Source: Planctomycetaceae bacterium
GTDB taxonomy: Bacteria > Planctomycetota > Planctomycetia > Planctomycetales > Planctomycetaceae
Direction: 5' to 3'
Assembly: GCA_017795105.1 (NCBI GenBank)
Contig: CP051247.1
Location: 5,284,001 to 5,348,000 of the forward strand
DNA: 64,000 nucleotides
The notes beneath the pieces are model-generated. The model was not told where the DNA came from. It saw only the letters and a list, made by a program, of their open reading frames with translations, and did not search any database. How positions within the stretch are numbered: the first letter of the stretch is position 1; the number at the start of each line of letters is the position of its first letter. A program made the translations under genes and the position numbers. This document shows, piece by piece, positions 1-9,314 of this stretch.

Positions 1-2069
1 TCGGCGGCCACGGCGGCCACATTCCCGGTTCCCGACGTGCGGACGAAGACGTCACTGTTCGCGGCTGCCCAGACGAGGTTGGCATTGTCGACGCCACCCT
101 GGCGTCCGCCGTAGATCAGAGCGTTGGTCCAGATGTCCGAATCGCCGGTTGCGCCAGAACCGATCTGTGCAATCGTATTCCCGCCGTCGAGCGATTCGTA
201 GAGAGCGTTCGCTCCCTGAATCAGCAGCCGTCCACCGGCCACCATGTTGGTTTCAACCGGGTTCACGAAGTTCGGAATAAACGCAGCCCCGCCGCCGGTC
301 ACCGTCAGGCCGGGGAAGGTCTGGCCCACGAGGTTACCAGTCGAGTCCCAGACGGTTCGTCGGAACGCGCCCAAGTTCTGGAAGCTGGTGTAACGCACCG
401 ACTGGTTGCTGCCGGCCAGCTCGATGTTGTCGATGGCGATGTCGCCCCCGTCGGCCGTGGAAAGCGAAACCCACTCCAGAGCTCCTTCGCTCGGCTGGTA
501 GGTCGAACCGGTGTCCTGGTTGCCGGACATGGCGACATTGCTCAGCGAGTCCCAGGCGACGTTGTGACTTTCCGTCACCTGCAGAGAGCCGGTGATCGAG
601 AACCAGTCGCCTGTGTTGGACTGCGGATTAGTGCGTCGATAAACCCCACCGTCGTCGACTTCGATGATGTTGCCGTTGGCGTCGAAGGTCATTTCACGCG
701 AGTCGGCATGCGGAGCACTGCTGCTGGCTGTTCCACCACCGGCCGCTCCCAGCGTATTGCTGTGCGTCAGATGCACGAACTGACTGCCGGCCGGCTGGCT
801 GGCATCGCCGCGGAAGAGACGGCCGGTGAAATCCCGGGCTCCGATCGAGTTCGGGAATCCCCCCGTGTCTCCGTTTGTACGCGGCTGGCGGTCGCCACCG
901 ACATACACGATGTTGGCGTTGGTCGGATCGGCCAGAATCGAGAAGTGAATGCTTCCCTGACCCCCGGCGATCTCTTCGGGGGTTCCGCTGGTCGGCCCCT
1001 TGCTGCCGCGTGGGTTCAGGCCGACATCGGTGCCGTTCTCATTGGTCGATGGCGTATCCATCTGGGTCCAGGTCGCTCCCCCGTCCGGAGAACGGAACAG
1101 CCCAGCCAGGTCGCCGGTGTTGATAATCGCCGCGTACACCTCGTTGCTGTTACCAGCCGCCAGTTCGACGTTACTGGTTCCACCGCCGAACAGCGCGTTC
1201 ATGGCGGCGGTACCAACCGACGTCCAGGAAGCACCGCCGTCGGTCGACTTGTAGATGCCGTCGCCATTGCCGGAGTTGAAGGCGACGTTCGTGTACATCG
1301 TATTCGGGTTCTGAGGATCGACGACCAGGTCGTAGCTGGCCCCGGCTGGCAATCCGGTCGCAGAGCCATCACCCTGAGAAACCTGCGTGAAGCTCGCCCC
1401 GCCGTCGGTGCTGCGGAAGATTCCGATGTTACCAAACGTAAAGTTGTCGGCCACGTTCACCGAGACGACGACGTTGTTACCGTTCGCAGCGATCCCGGAG
1501 ATATTCTTTCCAGTCAGGTCGCCACCACCGAGAATCGACCAGGTCGCCCCGCCATCGGTCGAGCGGTAAACCCCTTCACGGGTGTTGCCCGTCCGACCGA
1601 AGCTGCTGTAACGACCGACGCCGACATAAATCGTCTCGTTCGTCGCATCAGCCGAGTCGAAGGCCATGGCTCCGATCGACTGCGAAGGCAGGTCGTCGGT
1701 CAGAGGAGTCCAGTTCGGGCTGACAGCGGTCGCGTTGTTGGTCCGCCAGACCCCGCCGTTCGTGGCTCCGACATAGAGAATGTCGGGATTGGTCGGATGC
1801 GCCAGGACGGTGTGAATGGCTCCCACGATCGTGTCGTTCGGAGCGATGTTTTCGACCTGACCGTCGGTCGCAGAGAACGGTCCCAGCGGATCCCAGGTTC
1901 CCTGCCCGGCGAGAAGCATTCTCTGCTCCATTTCTTCGACCAGTTGGACGAAGCGTGTCGTCGAACCACTTTGCCGGGCGGAGCGGGCAGCTCGCTTACC
2001 GGGGAGACGCTTGAGAGACGATTCGAGCACGAGCGAGGAAACGCGCGCAAAGAGCGTAGGAATTGGCAT
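1..2069 (-). CDS. Extracellular Asp-box (BNR/sortilin-like) repeat protein, 5' part
   Basis: The gene runs off the left edge; 689 codons are visible. The start at 2069 has AAGGTG a few bases upstream. The N-terminus is basic (about 40 residues) and leads into an E-x-R-x-L-L-x-A motif (EEMEQRMLLAG, residues 45-55), the planctomycete extracellular N-terminal motif; a matching motif occurs in the protein at 20194-22179. The rest is a beta-propeller-like series of Asp boxes (RSTDGGATW, KSTDGGASW, RSPDGGATW) about 70-90 residues apart, with 'LYVGATNGGVW' and 'IVYVGGDRQ' type strands. Such proteins are thought to be very large secreted or cell-surface proteins. No catalytic residues can be named from the visible part. 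The long opposite-strand reading frame over 564-2072 is a shadow of this gene. Confidence 0.85.
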   Translation of the reverse strand, partial: MPIPTLFARVSSLVLESSLKRLPGKRAARSARQSGSTTRFVQLVEEMEQRMLLAGQGTWDPLGPFSATDGQVENIAPNDTIVGAIHTVLAHPTNPDILYVGATNGGVWRTNNATAVSPNWTPLTDDLPSQSIGAMAFDSADATNETIYVGVGRYSSFGRTGNTREGVYRSTDGGATWSILGGGDLTGKNISGIAANGNNVVVSVNVADNFTFGNIGIFRSTDGGASFTQVSQGDGSATGLPAGASYDLVVDPQNPNTMYTNVAFNSGNGDGIYKSTDGGASWTSVGTAAMNALFGGGTSNVELAAGNSNEVYAAIINTGDLAGLFRSPDGGATWTQMDTPSTNENGTDVGLNPRGSKGPTSGTPEEIAGGQGSIHFSILADPTNANIVYVGGDRQPRTNGDTGGFPNSIGARDFTGRLFRGDASQPAGSQFVHLTHSNTLGAAGGGTASSSAPHADSREMTFDANGNIIEVDDGGVYRRTNPQSNTGDWFSITGSLQVTESHNVAWDSLSNVAMSGNQDTGSTYQPSEGALEWVSLSTADGGDIAIDNIELAGSNQSVRYTSFQNLGAFRRTVWDSTGNLVGQTFPGLTVTGGGAAFIPNFVNPVETNMVAGGRLLIQGANALYESLDGGNTIAQIGSGATGDSDIWTNALIYGGRQGGVDNANLVWAAANSDVFVRTSGTGNVAAVAA

Positions 2070-2301
2070 TGATTCACCTTAATCAACCGAGCTGTGGTTG
2101 GTGAACTGGAGTCTTCGAGGTGGACGGGGGTATGAACAGATCATCGCCTGTTCATGAACCACGATCCTATAATGGCAGGTTTTGCGAATTCAAGACGGTA
2201 CATCGTAAATTCACGGATAATTGGAGTATCTCTCCCGGATTGCGCAGGGTCCGCAAAGTATTCAGTCGCAACGGTCCTGTAAAACACTCGCACAAAACCC
2301 G

Positions 2302-2326
2302 AATTCGGACGAATTCCGTCCGAATT
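2302..2326. promoter_or_regulatory. Perfect 10 bp inverted repeat, possible operator
   Basis: AATTCGGACG at 2302-2311 and CGTCCGAATT at 2317-2326 are perfect reverse complements with a 5 base spacer. The repeat lies about 230 bases upstream of the Asp-box protein start. There is no T tract, so it is not an intrinsic terminator. A dimeric regulator site is possible but unproven. Confidence 0.3.
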
Positions 2327-2467
2327 TGGCGGTCGCACCGGCGCGATTGGGCGAATTGTAGCGCCCGGGACAGTTGTGGCGATTGAGAGCAGGCAGCTGT
2401 GACCGCTGTATTCCGCGTGCGGTCAGTCCAGGAGCGAAGGCTCAAAGTCCGAAAATCCAGCTGTCCG

Positions 2468-2497
2468 GCTGCTCCCTTTAACGAAAACGGGAGCAGC
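2468..2497 (-). terminator. Stem-loop downstream of the aminopeptidase gene
   Basis: GCTGCTCCC (2468-2476) pairs with GGGAGCAGC (2489-2497) around a 12 base loop, 45 bases after the stop of the minus-strand aminopeptidase gene. No T run follows, so it would be an atypical terminator or an RNA-stabilising hairpin. Confidence 0.35.
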
Positions 2498-2541
2498 TCG
2501 GAGAATTCGACATATTTTCACAGATTGATGTCAATGGACAA

Positions 2542-3648
2542 TTAGGGATTGAGTCCCTGCAGGTCGTCGGGCACGAACTGGCCATCTTTGCGGATCAGTT
2601 CGTCATCGAACCAGACCTCGCCGCCGCCGTCCTCGGGCTTCTGAGAGAGAATCAGATCCCAGTGCACACCGCTGCGGTTGCCATTGTCGGCCGTGGTGTA
2701 GGCGTTGCCGGGGGTGAAATGCAGCGACCCGCCAATCTTCTCGTCGAACAGCGTATCGAGAATCGCCTGCTTCACATTGTAATTGACCCCGAGCGAGAAC
2801 TCGCCGATGTAACGGGCTCCCTCGTCGGTATCAAGAATCTCGTTAAGCCGCTTCGATTCTCCGGCACAGCTTGCTTTCACTATGCGGCCATCTTCGAAGT
2901 CGAAGCAGACATCGCGGAACACCGTGCCGCTGTACCGACTCGGAATGTTGTAGTGAATCCGTCCCTGGACCGAGGTCCGCACCGGAGCTGTGAAGACCTC
3001 GCCATCGGGAATGTTTCGCCGACCAAAGCAGGGGACGACCGGAATGTTCTCAATCGAGAACCTCAGATCGGTATCCGGGGCGACGATGCGAACACTCTTT
3101 GCCGCATTCATTCGCTCGACCAGCGGCTTTTCCGCCTGCTCCATCGCCGCGTAGTCAACAGTCGTGACCGAATAGTAGAAGTCCTCGAAGGCCTGTGTGC
3201 TCATGTTCGCTGATTGAGCCATTGACGGCGTCGGATAGCGAAGGACGACCCAGCGGGTTTCTGGCACTCGAACTTCGAAGTGCACCGGCTTCATGTACTT
3301 TGAAGAGTACATTTCCATCACGTTGGAAGGCACATCGGACAGCTCAGCGGAATTGTCCGAAGCCCGCACGCCGATGTAGGCCTGCATTTTCTTCATCCGG
3401 TCCGCGTCGATCGCGGCGGCTGCTGACAGGGTCGCTTCGTCAGCGGTCAGCAGCCAGGTGCGGGTGATGGCATTGCTGCGGAGCTGCACGTGCGGAATCG
3501 CCCCGACGTTGCGGACTTCGCGAACGATACACTGCAGCAGATTCATATCGGGCAGATCGAACGCTTCGATCAGAACCTGCTCGCCAGACTTCAACTGGCA
3601 ACTGTGGTTGACGAGAATATGAGCGAGCTTCTCATGGCGCGGATCCAT
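2542..3648 (-). CDS. Aminopeptidase, M29 family (AmpS/PepS-like)
   Basis: 368 residues, full length for the M29 thermophilic metallo-aminopeptidase family, which removes N-terminal residues from peptides in the cytoplasm using a two-metal site. Family landmarks in order: a conserved N-terminal half with LKSGEQVLIEAFD; NIPDGEVFTAP, which supplies a metal-binding Glu; GEFSLGVN with a second Glu; LHFTPGNAY and SGVHWDLI with metal-binding His and Asp. No signal peptide. The start at 3648 is well supported: AAGGA lies 8 bases upstream. It is 50 bases downstream of the FeoB-associated peptide gene on the same strand, so read-through from the iron cluster is possible, though no functional link is known. 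Confidence 0.92.
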   Translation of the reverse strand: MDPRHEKLAHILVNHSCQLKSGEQVLIEAFDLPDMNLLQCIVREVRNVGAIPHVQLRSNAITRTWLLTADEATLSAAAAIDADRMKKMQAYIGVRASDNSAELSDVPSNVMEMYSSKYMKPVHFEVRVPETRWVVLRYPTPSMAQSANMSTQAFEDFYYSVTTVDYAAMEQAEKPLVERMNAAKSVRIVAPDTDLRFSIENIPVVPCFGRRNIPDGEVFTAPVRTSVQGRIHYNIPSRYSGTVFRDVCFDFEDGRIVKASCAGESKRLNEILDTDEGARYIGEFSLGVNYNVKQAILDTLFDEKIGGSLHFTPGNAYTTADNGNRSGVHWDLILSQKPEDGGGEVWFDDELIRKDGQFVPDDLQGLNP

Positions 3649-3698
3649 GGCGAATTCCTTCTCTCAGGGCCGGCTGCGTGGTACAGCGACGGCGGGGA

Positions 3699-3887
3699 TT
3701 ACTTCTCTGAACGGTTGGTCTTGTCCGTCAGTTGTATCAAATCCCCCTGAGATTTGCCCCCGGCTCCAGCCGCGAACTCGCAGGAACCGCATCCCGGGCC
3801 ACCTTTCCGCAGCAGGCGACGCACCAGCAGAACAACCGCCAGCGCGACGATGAGCAGGGCGACCGCGGTCTGCCAGTCGAAGTTCAT
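3699..3887 (-). CDS. FeoB-associated Cys-rich membrane peptide
   Basis: 62 residues. One transmembrane helix (about residues 7-24) is followed by a basic stretch (RRLLRKGG) and a GCGSC motif, then a polar tail. This is the layout of the small FeoB-associated Cys-rich family found directly after feoB in many bacteria; the Cys pair may bind iron or contact FeoB, but its role is not established. The start codon lies 3 bases after the feoB stop, so translation is probably coupled. No other identity seems likely for a gene of this size and position. Confidence 0.85.
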   Translation of the reverse strand: MNFDWQTAVALLIVALAVVLLVRRLLRKGGPGCGSCEFAAGAGGKSQGDLIQLTDKTNRSEK

Positions 3888-3890
3888 TGC

Positions 3891-6140
3891 TCAGCCCCTC
3901 AGAAAGAGCATGCCGATCTGGTAAGTCAGCAGGGCCCCGACATACGCCAGCAGCGTCATGTAGGTGAACGAGAAGATTGGCCATTTCCAGCTGTTGGTTT
4001 CGCGTCGCATGACCATCAGCGTGGCGCCGCACTGAGCACACAGAGCGAAGAAGACCATCACCGACAACGCGACCGGCACGTTGAACAGAGGCTCTCCGTT
4101 CTCATGACGGGCCGCCCGCAGGCGATCGATCAATCGTGTGTCGCTCTCGTCGACATCGCCGCCCAGGCTGAAGATCGTCCCCAGAGTTCCGATCACGACT
4201 TCACGAGCCGGGAACGAAGCCAGCGTGCCGATGCCGAGACGCCAGTCCCAGCCCAGCGGACGAACCACCGGTTCAATGGCATGTCCCGCACGGCCAAGGA
4301 AACTATGATCGAGCAACGAGGCTGACAGCTGTCGCCGCTGATCTTCCAGGGCTTCCTCTTCAGGAGTCCCTTCTTCGACGTCCGGGCTCTCGAGTTGAGC
4401 CATGACCTGATCGAGCTGGGAATGATCGCCGGGGAAGTAACCGAGTGCCCAGACAATGACCGTGGTCAGGAAAATCAGCGTACCCGCACGGCTCAGGAAC
4501 GCCTTGGCTCGATCGTAAACCCGGTAGAAAACGACTCGCATCGAAGGGAATTTGAAACTCGGCAGTTCCATCACGAATGGAGCCGGCTCACCCTTGAACC
4601 AGGTCTTCTTCAAAATCCAGGCGACCGGAACCGCGACCACTGCTCCCAGCAGGTAAAACGCGAACAGCACCACGCCCTGCAGATTCAGTACGCCGCCGAG
4701 CATGGCTTCGTTCGGAATAAAGGCGTTGATCATCAGCAGGTAAACCGGCAGCCGAGCCGAGCAACTCATCAGCGGAGCGACGAGCATCGTCACAAACCGG
4801 TCCCGCCGGTCCTCAATAGTTCGCGTCGCCATGATGCCCGGAATGGCACACGCATACGACGACATCATCGGCACGAACGACTTTCCGCTCAGACCGACTT
4901 TCGTCATCAGTCGGTCCATGATGTAAGCGGCTCGCGACATGTAGCCGCAGTCTTCGAGGATCGCGATGAATAGAAACAGAAACGCGATCTGCGGCAGGAA
5001 CACGACCACCGATCCGACGCCGGCGATGAGACCATCGACGATGAGACTGCGAAGTGCTCCCGGAGCCATGGCGGAAATTACCGCGTCTGCGGCAACACCC
5101 TGAACCGATTCAATTGCATCCATCAGAGGGCCGGCCCAGGTGTAGATCGCCTGGAACATCAGGAGCATGATTCCAGCGAAAATCACCGGCCCCATAACGC
5201 GGTGCGTCAGCCAGGCATCGAGGTGATCTTTCTTCTGCTTCAGGTGTCCTTTCGCCGGTTTGGTGATCACACCATCAAGCAGTTGCCGGGCCCAGCCGTA
5301 CCGAACTCGCGGCTCGATCGCCGGGATCGGACAGTTGTTCTGGGCCAGTTCGTCGCGCAGTTCATTGATCAGCGGATTGAGGGAACGGTCTTCCTGCAGG
5401 ATTTCACGTTCGGTTTCGCCGTGGACATCGAGCAGCAGCCGTTCGGCCAGATAATGGGGCAGAGCACGGCCGGTGCGGGTTTCGACTTCGGCGTGAAGCT
5501 TCTGCTGAGCCGCGCGAAAATTTTCCGGGAACAGCTCCGGTCGTTTGGAGACTTGCGGTTTCGATTCATCGAACAGCTCGACAACCGCGTCCTTGATCTG
5601 ATCGACGCCGATCCCTTTGCGGGCCACGGTGGTAATCACCGGAATACCGAGGCGTTCCTGCAACTGAGCGACATCGATACTCGTCTCGCTCTTCAGCACC
5701 TCATCCCACATGTTAAGCACGAGAACAGCGGGGACGCCAAGATCGAGAATCTGGCTGAACAGATACAGGTTCCGCTCGAGATGCGTCGCATCGACAATGC
5801 AGATTGCCGCATCGATCGGCTTCTCTTTCGGCTGCGTGCCGAGCAGGACTCGCACGGAGACCATTTCATCAGCCGTGCGGGGAGAAAGGCTGTAGGTTCC
5901 CGGCAGGTCGATCAGATGAACTTCGTGCCCGGCATGTCGGAATCGGCCGACTTTTTTCTCAACAGTGACGCCGGGATAGTTGCCGACACGGGCGTTCATG
6001 CCGGCCAGCGCATTGAACAGCGTACTTTTGCCGGTATTCGGATTGCCGATCAGCGCTACATGGACGGAGCGAGAGTCGCGCGGATTCGACGGATCCTGAG
6101 ACGGTGGGGTGGATTCAGGCCTGGCGATCGATCCCGACAT
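3891..6140 (-). CDS. feoB: Ferrous iron transport protein B (FeoB)
   Basis: 749 residues. It imports Fe(II) across the inner membrane. After a short proline-rich N-terminus comes a G-protein domain: G1 GNPNTGKSTLFN (residues 32-43), G3 DLPGTYSLS and G4 NMWD (for NxxD). A helical GDI-like spacer precedes the membrane part, which has two Gate regions (one with CSARLPVYLLM) and several helices up to the C-terminus. A polar insert rich in Glu and Asp (LESPDVEEGTPEEEALEDQ) lies between helices in the last third. It sits between an upstream feoA (47 base gap) and the downstream Cys-rich peptide (3 base gap), forming an operon. Length and motif order are normal for the family. Confidence 0.97.
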   Translation of the reverse strand: MSGSIARPESTPPSQDPSNPRDSRSVHVALIGNPNTGKSTLFNALAGMNARVGNYPGVTVEKKVGRFRHAGHEVHLIDLPGTYSLSPRTADEMVSVRVLLGTQPKEKPIDAAICIVDATHLERNLYLFSQILDLGVPAVLVLNMWDEVLKSETSIDVAQLQERLGIPVITTVARKGIGVDQIKDAVVELFDESKPQVSKRPELFPENFRAAQQKLHAEVETRTGRALPHYLAERLLLDVHGETEREILQEDRSLNPLINELRDELAQNNCPIPAIEPRVRYGWARQLLDGVITKPAKGHLKQKKDHLDAWLTHRVMGPVIFAGIMLLMFQAIYTWAGPLMDAIESVQGVAADAVISAMAPGALRSLIVDGLIAGVGSVVVFLPQIAFLFLFIAILEDCGYMSRAAYIMDRLMTKVGLSGKSFVPMMSSYACAIPGIMATRTIEDRRDRFVTMLVAPLMSCSARLPVYLLMINAFIPNEAMLGGVLNLQGVVLFAFYLLGAVVAVPVAWILKKTWFKGEPAPFVMELPSFKFPSMRVVFYRVYDRAKAFLSRAGTLIFLTTVIVWALGYFPGDHSQLDQVMAQLESPDVEEGTPEEEALEDQRRQLSASLLDHSFLGRAGHAIEPVVRPLGWDWRLGIGTLASFPAREVVIGTLGTIFSLGGDVDESDTRLIDRLRAARHENGEPLFNVPVALSVMVFFALCAQCGATLMVMRRETNSWKWPIFSFTYMTLLAYVGALLTYQIGMLFLRG

Positions 6141-6187
6141 GCGGCGGTGTCCTCGTGGAGGGATCCGGGTTCCGGGGGAACGCGGAA

Positions 6188-6424
6188 TTACTCAGGGGAA
6201 GCGAAGCGAACCGACACGCGGGCCGCTTCGGATTTGCGGAGAGAGAGCTGGTACCCGGAAATGCGAAATTCCAGTGGGTCTCCCAGCGGAGCCCGACCGA
6301 TCATCTCAATTTCCTCGCCGGGAATAATTCCCATCTCCATCAGTCGCATGGCCACCGAATCGGTGCCTTCGACGTTTTCGATGACGGCGATGTCCTGCTC
6401 TTTGAGTTCATTCAGATTGGGCAT
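6188..6424 (-). CDS. feoA: FeoA domain protein, feoB-proximal
   Basis: 78 residues, a single SH3-like FeoA domain. It shows the family pattern: an N-terminal strand and helix region (LKEQDIAVIENVEG), 'MRLMEMGIIPGEEIEMIGRAPLGDPLEF' spread over residues 27-54, and a final strand with 'AARVSVRF'. FeoA is a cytosolic partner of FeoB and modulates iron uptake. Position directly upstream of feoB on the same strand fixes the role. No Fur-like operator could be recognised upstream. Confidence 0.93.
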   Translation of the reverse strand: MPNLNELKEQDIAVIENVEGTDSVAMRLMEMGIIPGEEIEMIGRAPLGDPLEFRISGYQLSLRKSEAARVSVRFASPE

Positions 6425-6570
6425 GGGCGATCCGTTCGCTGCCGATTCGCCGGGCTGGCTGGAGAATGTATCATTCGACGTTCAGGTTGCGAATCGATCG
6501 AGCCGTCCATGAGGTACGGTGTGACGATTCGGGCCTGAATTCGATCTCTGGCAGGGAGGCAGGGCGAGTA

Positions 6571-6825
6571 TCAGACGAGTTGGGAAGCTGCTTCAACGGA
6601 AACAAGAATCATCGCGGCCTGGCCGCAGCGAAGCAGGATATCGTGACCATTAATCGTCAACAAGGTCGGGCAGTCCTTCCGCTTCACTGTGAATTCACAG
6701 CCGCAGCGAACGCCCATCTCCGCCAGACGACTCACGGTCTTTTCGTCGCCGGAAACGTCGACAATGACACCGGATTCGCCGGAGCGAAGAACCTCAATGG
6801 GGACAACTTCTGGGCCGCAATTCAT
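6571..6825 (-). CDS. Second FeoA domain protein
   Basis: 84 residues from the ATG at 6825. In-frame starts at 6873 (ATG) and 6900 (TTG) would add residues not typical of FeoA; 6825 has a GAGAG stretch at fair distance. The domain has VPIEVLRSGESGVIVDV, then 'RLAEMGVRCGCEFTVKR' and 'ILLRCGQAAMIL', matching the FeoA fold. It is more Cys-rich than the other FeoA (four Cys, including CGC). It lies 146 bases upstream of the first feoA and is probably the first gene of the Feo operon. Many Feo operons carry two FeoA proteins; whether both contact FeoB is unknown. Confidence 0.85.
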   Translation of the reverse strand: MNCGPEVVPIEVLRSGESGVIVDVSGDEKTVSRLAEMGVRCGCEFTVKRKDCPTLLTINGHDILLRCGQAAMILVSVEAASQLV

Positions 6826-7257
6826 ACAGACTCTCTTTTCCCTGAAGGTGAGATTCAATCTCAATGTCGCCATGGTAGGGGCTGTCCGGCCGACTTTCAA
6901 CGGTCATTGTTGTTGAAACCGCCCGCAGAGCAGGAAATGCACGTCCGGATCTGATCTCAGTTATCGACCTCGGGTGGCTCTGAGATTGATTCGCACCGAC
7001 ACGGATTGGAATTTGGAAGCGATCTGCGGCTTTGTCGATCGGCTCGCTTGTGAGTCGACCGTTTTGCCGTTACTTTTCCTAGCTTCAGATGAGAGGAGTA
7101 CCGAGCCCTGCCCGGGGCTGGAATCACCGCGAAAAGCCGGCGTTGCAGCCGGGGTGATCAATGGACCGTCGACTTCGCAGCTGAAGTCACACCCTTTCGT
7201 CTCTTCAGAGGCGGCAGACACACTTCTGCCCTGCAGGATGGATGAGCGGATATTTCA
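6826..7257. other. Divergent promoter region between feoA and the ketosynthase gene
   Basis: About 430 bases from which the Feo operon (minus) and the ketosynthase operon (plus) diverge. I see no convincing gene and no clear Fur or other operator palindrome. The open frame covering 6974-7294 on the plus strand overlaps the ketosynthase start in another frame and has no family features. Confidence 0.5.
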
Positions 7258-8508
<1,251 letters not shown>

Positions 8509-8692
8509 ACCGGCACCTCCTTACCACGGGCGTGTTCTCTGTACGGGCCACGTAGCTGACCGAACTCCGGCAGTTTCCCCGTACCTGCGGACTTCGAGGT
8601 CGCACCAGTTGAAGCTGTCACAGGCTTCCGTTGCGTTTCCTCCGATCCGATTTCACGAACTCAACTTTCGATACCATTTGGAGAAGTATTGC

Positions 8693-8944
8693 ATGACACC
8701 GGCAGAAATCCGGCAGGTTATCATCGACATCCTCAGCAAAATCGCTCCCGACGAAGACCTGTCGAATCTGGACGATGAAAAGCCCTTCCGCGACCAGATG
8801 GAACTCGATTCGATGGACTTCCTCGACATTGTCATGGAACTCCGCAAGCAGTACCGCATTCAGATCCCGGAAGAAGACTATCATCATCTGGTGACGATGC
8901 AGAGCACTGTCGATTACCTCACGCCACGTCTGAAAGACGCCTGA
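8693..8944 (+). CDS. Acyl carrier protein
   Basis: 83 residues, acidic, four-helix ACP fold. The phosphopantetheine attachment Ser is in ELDSMDFLDIV. The start at 8693 has GGAG 8 bases upstream and gives a normal ACP length; a longer frame upstream is not supported. The gene lies between a ketosynthase and an FAD oxidoreductase, so it likely carries the intermediates of that pathway. DSM differs from the DSL of housekeeping ACPs, in line with a specialised carrier. AcpS, which adds the prosthetic group, is encoded at 46709-47092. Confidence 0.93.
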   Translation: MTPAEIRQVIIDILSKIAPDEDLSNLDDEKPFRDQMELDSMDFLDIVMELRKQYRIQIPEEDYHHLVTMQSTVDYLTPRLKDA

Positions 8945-9314
8945 ACCGCTTAGGGGCGATGCGAATTGCCGGTCGTACGTCATCACGTTGAGCGGGGTGG
9001 CGGACATGCCTGAGTAGTTGAAGATTTTAGCAGATCGATTCAGACGAGCATTTTGAGGGCGGCGAAGCCGTGGGAGAATGCATCGGCCACGTTCCGCGGC
9101 TTGCGAGGTCTCGCTGATTCTCAGGAGTCTGGGCATCTGGGACTGAAACAGGTCAAATACCACTTCGCCAACGGCTGCGCCGCCCCGAAAGAATCTTTCG
9201 GGGCCACCCGTTCGAGGGCACTTCGGCAAAGCTGGCAGCCACTGGCAAATCTGTGCCTCTCCGTCGAATGCTGAACCGGCCTCACTGGCGCTTGTGAATC
9301 TTGGAGCCTCATCG
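8945..9314. other. Intergenic region with a strong palindrome
   Basis: About 370 bases between the ACP and the FAD oxidoreductase. No credible gene. It holds a near-perfect palindrome at 9182-9204: GCCCCGAAAGA, one base, then its reverse complement. No T run follows, so termination is doubtful. The gap is unusually long for genes of one operon, so the oxidoreductase may have its own promoter. Confidence 0.45.

Larger units (their letters stand above)
2070..2541. other. Intergenic region with two inverted repeats
   Basis: About 470 bases between the Asp-box protein and the aminopeptidase, both on the minus strand. It must hold the promoter of the Asp-box gene. No convincing gene is seen; short open frames on both strands look random. 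It contains a perfect 10 bp inverted repeat (2302-2326) and a 9 bp stem-loop (2468-2497), listed separately. Confidence 0.6.

Noticed and set aside
564..2072. 502-codon open frame on the plus strand
   Set aside because: It is antisense to the Asp-box protein, which has clear repeats, an export motif and a ribosome site. The plus frame has no family motif.
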